DNA of 64,000 nucleotides, from positions 62,001 through 126,000 of the forward strand of contig JACZWC010000001.1 in assembly GCA_022572355.1 (NCBI GenBank), in the 5' to 3' direction. The notes below the pieces were generated by a model. It worked only from the letters and a program-made list of their open reading frames with translations. It did not search any database and was not told the origin of the DNA. The DNA comes from Bacteroidota bacterium. GTDB lineage: Bacteria; Bacteroidota; Bacteroidia; NORP154. This document shows, in pieces, positions 35,515 through 43,674 of the stretch; position 1 is the stretch's first letter; the number at the start of each line of letters is the position of its first letter. A program made the position numbers and the translations under genes.

Positions 35515-36222
35515 TCATAGATGCTCATTAATCAGAGCAGAGATCTTTTTTCCTTGGGTTAACACCATCATGTGTGAACCATTTTTTACAACGATTGCGT
35601 TTTTGATATTTCTAATTGGAATGGTATGATCCTTTTCGCCATGTATGTGAATGATGTCTTTGGGATAATCGCTGTTTTTCCACTTAAAGATACAATCAAC
35701 CGCCCGAATGAGATAGGTGGGATCCAAATCATCGATCATCGCCTTGAATACTTTCGACTCAGACCTACTGTCGGGTTCAAATAAGGTTCTGGCCAGGTTG
35801 GCCGACCTCTTCAAAAATTTTCCGCCAACGAGTTTATGCAGGCGCAGGCATCTGGCAATCTGATATCTTATTGGCAATTCAGATGCAGACTTAGCGCTGG
35901 AAATAATGATCACCTTTTCTGGACTCAGGAATTTAGCCATCTCAACGGCAATCATTCCTCCGAAAGACACACCGATTATTGAAAATTGCAGGGTAGTGTC
36001 AATTTGGGTAGATAGTGCATGAGCATATTCGTTTAGGGTAGCATTCTTTTCAGGCACTTCTAATTTGATATGCTTTATTTGATGGTTATCTATGGTAATA
36101 TGCTGGAATAACCTTTCATCACCTCCTTGTCCTGGTATTAGGTATACTATGTTTTGCAACGAGGTGGCAGAATTGGATTGAAGGGTGGTCATGAAACAAA
36201 CTATTAGCAACCATTTACACAT
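35515..36222 (-). CDS. Alpha/beta hydrolase with signal peptide
   Basis: 235 residues, with a short hydrophobic N-terminus that could be a signal peptide. The nucleophile elbow GVSFGGM has Ser86, the oxyanion loop is IPGQGGDERLF, the acid is in HIHGEKDHTIP and the base is His in NGSHMM. The substrate is unknown. It lies between the two modular paralogues and directly before the plsC fossil. Its start is 10 bases from the paralogue's stop, so it probably shares its transcript. It appears to have been inserted after or during the tandem duplication. Confidence 0.85.
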   Translation of the reverse strand: MCKWLLIVCFMTTLQSNSATSLQNIVYLIPGQGGDERLFQHITIDNHQIKHIKLEVPEKNATLNEYAHALSTQIDTTLQFSIIGVSFGGMIAVEMAKFLSPEKVIIISSAKSASELPIRYQIARCLRLHKLVGGKFLKRSANLARTLFEPDSRSESKVFKAMIDDLDPTYLIRAVDCIFKWKNSDYPKDIIHIHGEKDHTIPIRNIKNAIVVKNGSHMMVLTQGKKISALINEHL

Positions 36223-36232
36223 TTCTATAAAT

Positions 36233-37810
36233 TTAGAAGTTATATGTCAATCCCACCCTATTGTAGTTCATCTGCACATTAAAATTTGATTTCTTGGGCT
36301 CTCGTGTAACGTGATGTCCGATCATTGCGCCGATAGCCGGGAGTGTGCCTCCAGCCAATGCCCCCGCTACCTGCCCTTGAAATGAATCAATTTCAGGTAG
36401 CTGATTCATAACAAGCATACCACCTAACGATCCAATGAACGCGCCCAGCACAGTGGCGCCGAAACTGGATTTGGTATTCTTTGAGGCCAAACCAACTACC
36501 GCGACCATTGCTGTTGCTCCAATGGTAGATCCGATCGTATAACCAGTCAGATTAATTGAATTTGCGGAAAAATCATCGGTAATTATTGATCCTACTAAAA
36601 AGCCGATCCCACCTACTACCAATCCGACCCCTGTGCCAGCAAAAAATTGCCCAACAGCTATACCTGGATTTACTTTTGAATCAGTGCTGCTGGCTGTTGC
36701 GGGAAGAATAGGTTTGATTGCGCTACTCGTTGTTCTTGCAGATTTAAGCTCTGATTCAGTAAACTCGGCTATAGGCTTTTTCTTATAGCTCTTCACGTGT
36801 CGCAAATCAACTGAAGCGCGCGTTTCAGGGCCGCGTTTATAAATTATGTAGTGGATTCGCCCATCCTTTACCTCCCTGATTTTGCATGTAAAAGAATTTC
36901 CTGAATTGAGAAAGATTGTATCAGAATTAAGACGAGGGCCGGGCGGGGTATCGACGTATTTGAGAACGTCTGATCTGTCCACGTAGCCGTCTGGGTTCGG
37001 GCCCGGTTGCGAAATGTGATAATAGATGCGATTGGTTGTTACTTTATCTATTCTACATATGATAGCTCTGCCATCTCTTGTTAAGATCAGGTCATTGTTA
37101 TTATATTTATCCGCATAAAACTTCTGTGTAGGTTCTTGATTTTCTCGCACTGTGTCGGGCCCTGTGTCAGTCCCTGAACCGGAGCCTACTGAAGGATCCT
37201 CTTGAATTTCCTCAACTGCTTTCACCTCTTCTTTAACATAGCTTTCAGACGCTTCCACCCTGTCATTTTCATTTTCGGTATCGGTTATCTCAACCTTGGC
37301 AATAGCTGTGATCTTTCTCTCAGCCGCCTGTCGTTCTAACGATTTAATGATCTCATAGTATCTATCGGATATTTCATGAAAGACCAGGGTGTCACTAACT
37401 CGAATGACATCTTGCACCACTGATCTGGGGATGTAATCATATTTCTTATTTCCTTTTTGTTTTAGGTAATAGATGTTTGTAGCATTCATCTTTGTAATTA
37501 CACATTTTATAGTATCTCCATTCGTGAATATCAGGTCATATGGCCTTATAATCATCTTGCCTGAAATGTCAAATGAGATCATCTCATCCTTAGTTTTGAT
37601 GATCTCTATATCATCGGTAGACACATCATGCAAACTACCTTCCTTTTCATACTCTAACTTGCCATTGCCAATGTTCCAGAGTCGTACTCCTTTAATTTGC
37701 TTGTTGTTCTTTTTTACGATCAGGCATCTCTCTGTGGGCAGATTGGGGTTTTGTGCCAATGTGCCAATACCTATTGCGTTGAAAATTAATGCTATGGCTA
37801 ATTTTTTCAT
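36233..37810 (-). CDS. Modular envelope protein B, tandem paralogue of protein A
   Basis: 525 residues with a signal peptide ending in TLAQ. The layout is the same as protein A: a LPTERCLIVKK start, the VRLWNIGNGKLEYEKEGS segment, three modules with IKC/ICRI/FTCKI cysteines and IYY strands, an acidic and Pro/Thr-rich linker between modules one and two, and a glycine-rich hydrophobic C-terminal tail (about residues 375-490) with a final YNF strand. The downstream non-coding bases (TATAACTTCTAAA-TTATAGAA) are shared with protein A. Only 3 bases separate its start from the upstream 140-residue homologue. Function unknown. Confidence 0.82.
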   Translation of the reverse strand: MKKLAIALIFNAIGIGTLAQNPNLPTERCLIVKKNNKQIKGVRLWNIGNGKLEYEKEGSLHDVSTDDIEIIKTKDEMISFDISGKMIIRPYDLIFTNGDTIKCVITKMNATNIYYLKQKGNKKYDYIPRSVVQDVIRVSDTLVFHEISDRYYEIIKSLERQAAERKITAIAKVEITDTENENDRVEASESYVKEEVKAVEEIQEDPSVGSGSGTDTGPDTVRENQEPTQKFYADKYNNNDLILTRDGRAIICRIDKVTTNRIYYHISQPGPNPDGYVDRSDVLKYVDTPPGPRLNSDTIFLNSGNSFTCKIREVKDGRIHYIIYKRGPETRASVDLRHVKSYKKKPIAEFTESELKSARTTSSAIKPILPATASSTDSKVNPGIAVGQFFAGTGVGLVVGGIGFLVGSIITDDFSANSINLTGYTIGSTIGATAMVAVVGLASKNTKSSFGATVLGAFIGSLGGMLVMNQLPEIDSFQGQVAGALAGGTLPAIGAMIGHHVTREPKKSNFNVQMNYNRVGLTYNF

Positions 37811-37813
37811 TTT

Positions 37814-38182
37814 TTATCTTTTTATATGGATTTTAATTATTCCGTTATCATCAAATCTGAGAATGGCTTTCTTTTCTCTTCCGTATTCGATTCTATCGAT
37901 CTGGTCTTTCATCATATCATGGGTACTTCCATTTTTGATGTACACAATCCACAAGTCATGTATCTGATGTATTTTGACTTTTTTATAGACACTTTTATCA
38001 TTTAGGATCATTCTTCCTTCTCCGTATTCATTTTGGAGAATTTTGACTTTTGTTATGGCTGATTCCTCCTGCTTTTCGGCCGGATCTTGCCTTTGCTTTT
38101 GATCCTGACAATTGCTTGTTATTGGAAAAGCAAGGGTAAAGAAGATCAGTGTTCCAACGAATAAAAAGAGTTTAGTATGCAT
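37814..38182 (-). CDS. Short secreted homologue carrying one module of the paralogue family
   Basis: 122 residues from the ATG at 38182; an upstream extension passes through the terminator hairpin and is rejected. Signal peptide ending in SNCQ. The mature part is a Gln/Lys/Glu-rich linker followed by one domain whose order of residues, K-x-V-K-I-x-x-I then I-V-Y-I-K-N-G-S-T-H-D, then D-I-x-x-I-E, I-x-x-F-D-D-x-G-x-I-x-I, follows the N-terminal segment of the two long paralogues. This is a homology inferred by eye. It is in the same operon and may be an interacting or truncated member. Confidence 0.75.
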   Translation of the reverse strand: MHTKLFLFVGTLIFFTLAFPITSNCQDQKQRQDPAEKQEESAITKVKILQNEYGEGRMILNDKSVYKKVKIHQIHDLWIVYIKNGSTHDMMKDQIDRIEYGREKKAILRFDDNGIIKIHIKR

Positions 38183-38190
38183 GGCTTTTG

Positions 38191-38228
38191 GTTTTAAAAG
38201 CCTGCCAGGTGTTTCTACCCGACAGGCT
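38191..38228 (-). terminator. Rho-independent terminator after the CsgG-like gene
   Basis: On the minus strand, AGCCTGTCGGGT pairs with ACCTGGCAGGCT over 12 bases (with G-U pairs) around a 6-base loop and is followed by TTTT. It lies between the stop at 38240 and the next start at 38182, so it would attenuate or end transcription inside this gene cluster. Confidence 0.7.
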
Positions 38229-38239
38229 ATTGACATGAA

Positions 38240-39391
38240 TTATTGTACTCTTCTCTTTTTGTTGATGTTGAACCCAATTGAAAGTCCGTAAACAGTTGCG
38301 TTCTTTTTTGGAACGATATACAAATTCACAGGAATGTTCAGGTAACCTGATTTGAAGGTTTTCCCTGCAGCAATTACAATACCTGCTGACATCTTATGTT
38401 TGCCTCTGCTATCAGGAAGTTCTGTCACAGTATTGGGGTTATCCTTTAGATATTTGCCATCCCAATTGTTCGGATCGTCTGACCAGTCACTTTCCACATG
38501 CCACGCTCCATCTCCACCTACATGATCTGCTTTATAGACGTTGGCAGTTTGAACAACTCTGATCACAGGGCCGAAGGCGAATTCAATACCCGACTTATTA
38601 TCCCTAAAGCCATTCAAGAATGAAATCGAGGGTAAGATTTGTCCTGATTCCAATCCACCGATCAATCCGATAACTTCAATAAGTGCCTGAAAATTTCCTG
38701 CACTCAGGTACTGCTGTTCAAGTTGATAGCCGAACTGAACGTTGATAGGAAACATTCCATAACCACCTTCGTTTTTAGGAGCGGCTAATCGCTTAGCGGC
38801 CAAGCCGGTCACCATCGACACACCCATTCTTGGGCCACTTAGTTTCAAGGTAGTTTTAGGAGTGGTTATTGGCGTATCGTACTCTACCAGCAGGTTTACA
38901 AGAATTGGATCATTTTCAATTCCCAGCAGGTTCTTTACAGAGATTTCTACCATCTTTTGAATTTCAGGCTGGAGATTTAGGTACTCTGTGGCATCTGACG
39001 CAATAACAGTACTTGTTTTCACGTCTATTAGCCGCAGGGTAATCACTATTTTTTCTCCAAATCTCTCCACGCTTCCAGTCAACATCTTGTCCACTTTCAG
39101 TTTTTTACCTGCATCAACCAGGCAATTTTTACCAAAGCAAGTATTGATGTCTATACCTTCCTTTTCTATAATATCTGCGATATCGTACTTATCCATTACA
39201 TTGTACTTCTTGGTTTTTTCAAGTTCCAACCGGACTAAGTAACCCATAGCCTCACCATCTTGAATGACACCTTTGGTATCAATGTTCAACACCGCAACCG
39301 TCTCTTTGGATTCGGCATAAGTGTGGACACTTATTAATAGTGTTAGCAGAAATAATCCTGTTTTAATTGTTGTTTTCATAATTGTTTTCAT
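38240..39391 (-). CDS. Secreted protein with CsgG-like N-terminal domain and C-terminal beta domain
   Basis: 383 residues from the ATG at 39391; the much longer open frame upstream crosses the promoter region. Signal peptide ending in YAES. Residues 28-160 have the VAVLNIDTKG, L-x-L-E-K-T-K-K-Y, VMDKYDI and K-C-L-V-D-A-G-K-K-L-x-V-D-K-M-x-T-G-S-V layout of CsgG/DUF2380-type secreted proteins, with a Cys pair in NTCFGKNC. The C-terminal 190 residues are beta-rich and probably an outer-membrane barrel or surface domain. Its role is unknown. It heads the cluster that holds the modular paralogues. Confidence 0.78.
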   Translation of the reverse strand: MKTIMKTTIKTGLFLLTLLISVHTYAESKETVAVLNIDTKGVIQDGEAMGYLVRLELEKTKKYNVMDKYDIADIIEKEGIDINTCFGKNCLVDAGKKLKVDKMLTGSVERFGEKIVITLRLIDVKTSTVIASDATEYLNLQPEIQKMVEISVKNLLGIENDPILVNLLVEYDTPITTPKTTLKLSGPRMGVSMVTGLAAKRLAAPKNEGGYGMFPINVQFGYQLEQQYLSAGNFQALIEVIGLIGGLESGQILPSISFLNGFRDNKSGIEFAFGPVIRVVQTANVYKADHVGGDGAWHVESDWSDDPNNWDGKYLKDNPNTVTELPDSRGKHKMSAGIVIAAGKTFKSGYLNIPVNLYIVPKKNATVYGLSIGFNINKKRRVQ

Positions 39392-39508
39392 CTTTTCAAT
39401 ATTTAGTTGGTTATTACTTTTAATAATTGAATTGTCTCTCAGAATTTGAGATATCGTTTTTGGTTCTTTTGTTCTCATTTTTATTTGTTTTTGTTTTGAT
39501 TTGTATCC

Positions 39509-39516
39509 CAAAAGTA
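39509..39516 (-). promoter_or_regulatory. Candidate -7 box (TACTTTTG) for the CsgG-like gene
   Basis: Exact TAnnTTTG match on the minus strand, about 118 bases before the ATG at 39391. It implies a leader of about 110 bases. No good -33 element was seen. Confidence 0.4.
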
Positions 39517-39562
39517 GAGTGGGCACAGAGCGTATTGAAACGGACTTCCGCGCGCCTATTTG

Positions 39563-39587
39563 CGATTTTTGCAATATTTGCAAATCG
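39563..39587. promoter_or_regulatory. Palindrome-like element, possible operator
   Basis: CGATTT and AAATCG form 6-base arms around TTGCAATATTTGC, which itself holds two TTGCA words in direct orientation. It lies between the divergent promoters of the CsgG-like gene and the helix-turn-helix regulator, a usual place for an operator. Confidence 0.35.
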
Positions 39588-39701
39588 ATGGAGCGCAATG
39601 AGTGCGTAGAGTTGAGTTTTGTGAATTTTACCAATTGCCTGGGTCTAATCGGATATGTTGCCAATACTACTTTTCAAATTCTGATTATTTGCATTTTTTA
39701 C

Positions 39702-39709
39702 TAATTTTG
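39702..39709 (+). promoter_or_regulatory. Candidate -7 box (TAATTTTG) for the helix-turn-helix gene
   Basis: Exact TAnnTTTG match ending 6 bases before the ATG at 39716, so the transcript would be leaderless or nearly so. No -33 at the standard distance. Confidence 0.4.
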
Positions 39710-39715
39710 AGCTAT

Positions 39716-40732
39716 ATGGCAAAAGATGATATACAGGGAGCATTCTTCCAGGTGATTAAGGACCACTTACCCGGTCACTTGGCACTGGTAGATGAAATTG
39801 CGGATACGTTAGAGGTGAGCAACGATAGCGCCTACCGAAGGTTAAGGGGTGAAACCTCTCTCACCTTCGATGAAATTGCTGTTCTTTCTACAAAATATGG
39901 GGTATCGCTGGATAATTTGACTGCTAGTTCATCGGATTTAGTCGCATTTCACTATAAACCGTTGGATGAGAGGGAGTTCTCCTTTGAGTCGTACATGAAA
40001 ACAGTGGTGCGGGATCTCAAGAGAATAGACTCTTACGAGGACAAGGAGATGATTTATGTTGCCAACGACATTCCTTTCTTTCAGTTGTTCGGAATTCCGG
40101 AGATAGCCTCATTTAAGCTGTTTGTGTGGACCAAAACCCTGCTTAACTACAAGGAGCATGAAGGAAGGAAATTTGAATTGGAAAAGGAGTTCAATGAGAG
40201 GATCAAAGACACAGCATCGGAGCTTATTGAAATCTACTCTAATATTCCATCAGTGGAGGTTTTTCATAGCGGCACTATTGAAACAACATTGAACCAACTC
40301 GAATACTATTGGGTATCTGGCCTGTTTAAAAATAAAGGCGACGCACTCATACTGTGCGACAAGCTGTCCATGCTTGTAGATCACATGCAGACACAAGCGG
40401 ATTTACAGGTAAAGTTCCCCATGGGTAAGGAATTGCCTGAAGGAATAAAGGAAATGAGAAAGGGGAGTTACAAGCTGTATTTCAATGAGATATTGGCCAC
40501 TGACAATACCATACTGGTTAGAATGGGGGAAGCAAAAGCGGTGTATCTTACCAATAATGGACATAATTCACTGGTAACGACCAATGAAAACTTCTATAGA
40601 CACACATACAACTCTATTCAAAACTTGTTGAGCAAGTCAACCCTGATAAGCGGCACCTCGGAGAAAGAGAGGAATCGGATCTTTATGCGCTTCCAGGAAA
40701 AAATTGAAAGGCTGAAAAGCACAATAGAATAA
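39716..40732 (+). CDS. Helix-turn-helix (XRE/BetR-like) regulator with long C-terminal domain
   Basis: 338 residues from the ATG at 39716. Residues 17-62 have the helix-turn-helix pattern (VDEIADTLEVSNDSAYRRLRGETSLTFDEIAVLSTKYGVSLDNL), close to XRE/BetR-type domains, with the recognition helix around residues 33-42. The remaining 270 residues are helical and mixed, without a domain I recognise. This architecture is common in Bacteroidota as a soluble regulator of unknown trigger. It is divergent from the CsgG-like cluster, so it may control it. The tRNA-Val lies just downstream. Confidence 0.8.
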   Translation: MAKDDIQGAFFQVIKDHLPGHLALVDEIADTLEVSNDSAYRRLRGETSLTFDEIAVLSTKYGVSLDNLTASSSDLVAFHYKPLDEREFSFESYMKTVVRDLKRIDSYEDKEMIYVANDIPFFQLFGIPEIASFKLFVWTKTLLNYKEHEGRKFELEKEFNERIKDTASELIEIYSNIPSVEVFHSGTIETTLNQLEYYWVSGLFKNKGDALILCDKLSMLVDHMQTQADLQVKFPMGKELPEGIKEMRKGSYKLYFNEILATDNTILVRMGEAKAVYLTNNGHNSLVTTNENFYRHTYNSIQNLLSKSTLISGTSEKERNRIFMRFQEKIERLKSTIE

Positions 40733-40759
40733 TTCTAATATATTTGCACTCCCTTATCG

Positions 40760-40834
40760 GGGCGATTAGCTCAGTTGGTTCAGAGCACCTGGTTTACACC
40801 CAGGGGGTCGGGGGTTCGAATCCCTCATCGCCCA
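40760..40834 (+). tRNA. tRNA-Val (anticodon TAC)
   Basis: 75 bases. Acceptor arms GGGCGAT and ATCGCCC pair fully. D-arm GCTC...GAGC, anticodon stem CCTGG/CCAGG around TTTACAC with anticodon TAC, and T-arm GGGGG-TTCGAAT-CCCTC are all in place. The discriminator is A; the CCA end is not encoded. It reads GUN-type valine codons. Confidence 0.96.
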
Positions 40835-40839
40835 CCTAC

Positions 40840-40890
40840 GCCCTCCGTAGCTCCGATTGAAATGAGGAGCGTAGGAGGGCTTTCTTTTTT
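40840..40890 (+). terminator. Rho-independent terminator after tRNA-Val
   Basis: GCCCTCC and GCTCC pair with GGAGC and GGAGGGC, with a short internal mismatch, and are followed by a T-rich run (TTTCTTTTTT). It begins 5 bases after the tRNA. Confidence 0.75.
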
Positions 40891-41126
40891 ATTCAAATTC
40901 TTAATCCCTATTGAACTCGGGCTACGGTGGACGAAGCCCACCGCTTCTATTTAGACTCACGTTGAAAACTGGCTTTTATAAAGACGAGCTAACCCGTTTC
41001 TTTTTGAAAGTCTCCGATTCCGCTAAAATACATGCCATATTCTCAATAGTACTTGACTTTAAGGTGTAGAAAGACGTATCTTTCATCTAAAGATTAATTA
41101 CTGAATTTTAAGGGATTGTTAAATCG

Positions 41127-42341
41127 ATGATCAGAGCCTATTTAATATTTCTTCTTCTTTTTTATTTCAGTTTCTCTGGAACAAACAGCTATTGTCAATG
41201 GGTGAATCAATCGTCCAACACCGTTTATCACCTACAGGACATCCATTTTGTTGATGATTCTATTGGCTTGGTTTGCGGTGTTTATGGTACGGTATTAAAA
41301 ACTATCAATGCCGGCAATGAATGGATAGATGTCAGTGTTGGAGTTGGTGCGGGTTTGTTTTCGGTCTTTGCTATAGATGAGGATACTATCTATGCTGCAA
41401 GATCTAGTCTGTACAAGAGTGTAAATGGGGGAGCAACGTGGGTAGATGTTGGAGGATTGGGTTCAAATGCGTCTTCCATTTTCGATCTTGAATTTTTAAG
41501 CGCCAGAACAGGAGTTCTCACCAAGTCAGCCAAGGTGTATCGATCGGATGACTATGGGAATTCTTGGAGCGAGGTTTATGATGGGTCGTTCATTAGAGAG
41601 TTACAATTCATTGACGATAGCTTGGGATTTGCTTACGGCGGTTTTTCACTCGAACAAATTAATCGTGGGCGAATGCTCAAAACAATTGATGGAGGAATTA
41701 CGTGGGATTCTATCTACGGTAGTGAAACATTAGATTTTACTGCATGTCACTTTATAGATCGTGATACTGGATTTCTTTTTACCTATCCAGACGGAATCTA
41801 TGGTACTGTAAACGGTGGTGATGAGTGGACGGAGGTAAACTCAAACTTACCGCTGGGTCAAGTTATGGACTGCGCATTTGTGACGCATCAAATTGGATAT
41901 GCCCTTGGATATGATGGTAATATCTACAAGACAATAGATGGCGCCATCAATTGGAGCCTTGACTATGGTGGATCAGGCGATCCTTTGCTTTCACTTTTCC
42001 TTACTGAGAGTTCTGCCTATGTAACGGGTAGAGATGGGAAAATTTTGAAAAATGATGGATTTATAACTCAGATCAAGAACCTTGAAACAGAAGAGGAACG
42101 TATCAATATTTATCCCAACCCAGCATCTGGAAAAATTAACATCAGTGCAGAGGTGAATAAAACGATGAATCTTCAAATTCACAACATTTCTGGCCAGCTC
42201 CTATACACAGAGCAAATTACAGGTGATCTGCACGAGATTGACTTAAGTCAGCACGACAATGGGGTCTATTTCTACACACTCACAGATAAACAGTCACTGA
42301 TCAAACGCGGCAAAATTATTATCGTTAAGAGTCAGGAGTAG
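41127..42341 (+). CDS. T9SS type A secreted protein with YCF48/BNR-like propeller
   Basis: 404 residues with a signal peptide ending in NSYCQ. Residues about 25-300 hold repeated segments of 40-50 residues of the YCF48/BNR type: V-x-F-V-D-D-S-I-G, GTVLKTINAGNEW, YKSVNGGATW, LKTIDGGITW, YGTVNGGDEW, YKTIDGAINW. These form a beta-propeller fold. The last 75 residues are a T9SS type A domain (NIYPNPASG, LQIHNISGQLLY, GVYFYTLTD, IKRGKIIIV). It should be secreted and perhaps surface-attached. Ligand unknown. It overlaps the convergent membrane protein gene by 17 bases. Confidence 0.9.
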   Translation: MIRAYLIFLLLFYFSFSGTNSYCQWVNQSSNTVYHLQDIHFVDDSIGLVCGVYGTVLKTINAGNEWIDVSVGVGAGLFSVFAIDEDTIYAARSSLYKSVNGGATWVDVGGLGSNASSIFDLEFLSARTGVLTKSAKVYRSDDYGNSWSEVYDGSFIRELQFIDDSLGFAYGGFSLEQINRGRMLKTIDGGITWDSIYGSETLDFTACHFIDRDTGFLFTYPDGIYGTVNGGDEWTEVNSNLPLGQVMDCAFVTHQIGYALGYDGNIYKTIDGAINWSLDYGGSGDPLLSLFLTESSAYVTGRDGKILKNDGFITQIKNLETEEERINIYPNPASGKINISAEVNKTMNLQIHNISGQLLYTEQITGDLHEIDLSQHDNGVYFYTLTDKQSLIKRGKIIIVKSQE

Positions 42342-43035
42342 TCTCAGCCTCAACCCTCTCCGGCGTATTATTCAAATTCAACGTACTCTTTAACAACATG
42401 TAGCTGGCAAAAGCCATAAACATGTGCGCAAAATCACGGTGGTTGAACCATTCATCGAGAATAATGGGTGCGTTAAAAATGTAAATAGAGAAGAATAAAC
42501 TCCCGATGGCATACACAATGTAAATACTGCTTTTGTCCCTCGTTTTATAATACACGTAAGAGTGAAATCCAAGTACGATACCTACATAGCCATACAAAGC
42601 ATGAATCTGTACAAATCGGAAATTGACGGTCATGATGCACAGCGTCATCAAAATGGCCAACTCAATCAGGTTAAAGACCATCAATACATTGCCTACGATG
42701 GGCTTAAAATGTCTTCTGGCATGCTGTATGGAAGCCCTTTCTACGAGCATAATAGACATCATGCTAATAATCCATCCCAAGAGTTTCCAGGAATTGTCGA
42801 GCGCATAAAGAAATGCGTGGCCAGTAATCCCACCGAAAAAAGCGCCTATGCTCATGGTGAAGAAATACCACTTCATGTACACAACAGTGTTACTGGAATT
42901 CTTTCGTTTTTTTAGCACCCAGAATCCGTAAAAGCACACAGCAGCAATAAGTAGATCTGTAGCCGTAGTCATGGGCTCCATGATTCGCAATCCGAAAATG
43001 TAAATGTCGGGTTGTACGATTGATGTTGCTTCCAT
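42325..43035 (-). CDS. Seven-helix membrane protein, unknown function
   Basis: 236 residues with about seven hydrophobic helices, starting with a short N-terminal segment. Conserved-looking polar residues within the membrane include GGITGHAF, a Glu-Arg near ERAS and an NHRDFAHMF segment close to the last helix. The histidines could bind a metal, as in the CREST/ceramidase superfamily, but this is a guess. It lies before a PAP2-like membrane protein on the same strand, 25 bases apart, so they may be cotranscribed. Confidence 0.75.
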   Translation of the reverse strand: MEATSIVQPDIYIFGLRIMEPMTTATDLLIAAVCFYGFWVLKKRKNSSNTVVYMKWYFFTMSIGAFFGGITGHAFLYALDNSWKLLGWIISMMSIMLVERASIQHARRHFKPIVGNVLMVFNLIELAILMTLCIMTVNFRFVQIHALYGYVGIVLGFHSYVYYKTRDKSSIYIVYAIGSLFFSIYIFNAPIILDEWFNHRDFAHMFMAFASYMLLKSTLNLNNTPERVEAETTPDS

Positions 43036-43060
43036 GATGATGTAAAGTAAGGAGTTTCTG

Positions 43061-43669
43061 TTAAAAGGCGATCATCATTAGCAAAAGACACCCAAAGCCG
43101 GTGGCAAATCCTGCGTATACTTGGGATGACGTATGTGCATCCAGTTTAAGGCGGGCGAATCCTATTATACCGGCAATAAGAAACAATATGATGATGGTCC
43201 CGTTCAAATTCTGCATAAATCTTTCGGAGATACCGATCACTGCACCCAATACTCCCCCGATGCCTACCATGTGAGCGCTGATTTTCCATCTTAGGTTGAC
43301 GAGCAATGTGATGATAGCCGCAATGGTGGTTCCGAGCACCATCAGGTAAATTACAGGTGGTAGATTGATAGGTTTCAGAAAATAGTACAGAATCACATAG
43401 TAGATAACAGAGAATAAATAAGGGAGCTTGCGTTCTTGCCTGGTTCGCAGATATATATCTTTTGCGAATCCCTTGTTAACCAGAAACCAGACGTTAATAA
43501 ATGGCAAGACACAAGTAAAAATAAAAATGGTAGCATAAGTAATCTTGGTCGTAAGCGGATTGATGCTCGAAGACAAGTATACGCTGGAGTCTAAAAGAAT
43601 GAAAAACCCCAGTGTAGGCATTAGCAGTGGATGAAAAACAAATGAAACGATCTTGGCAAACTTTGTCAT
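43061..43669 (-). CDS. PAP2-like integral membrane protein
   Basis: 202 residues with about six helices. The RTRQERKLPY segment near residue 77, a KISAHM-like segment and RLKLDAHTSSQVYAGF near 173-188 resemble degenerate motifs of the PAP2 (phosphatidic acid phosphatase) superfamily: the KxxxxxxRP, SxxH-like and H-x-x-x-D elements. Some motifs are not exact. It may dephosphorylate a lipid phosphate, such as undecaprenyl diphosphate, but this needs testing. It follows rpoN on the same strand with a 5-base gap. Confidence 0.7.
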   Translation of the reverse strand: MTKFAKIVSFVFHPLLMPTLGFFILLDSSVYLSSSINPLTTKITYATIFIFTCVLPFINVWFLVNKGFAKDIYLRTRQERKLPYLFSVIYYVILYYFLKPINLPPVIYLMVLGTTIAAIITLLVNLRWKISAHMVGIGGVLGAVIGISERFMQNLNGTIIILFLIAGIIGFARLKLDAHTSSQVYAGFATGFGCLLLMMIAF

Positions 43670-43674
43670 GCTTT

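Larger units (their letters stand above)
39392..39715. other. 324-base divergent intergenic region
   Basis: No gene is seen. It contains T-rich runs, -7 boxes for both divergent genes, and a palindrome-like element at 39563-39587. GC-rich parts around 39545-39560 (CGCGCGCC) are unlike the rest. Confidence 0.6.

Noticed and set aside
39392-39664. N-terminal extension of the CsgG-like protein from an upstream in-frame start
   Set aside because: It is basic and low in protein character, crosses the -7 box and palindrome, and a proper signal peptide begins at 39391.
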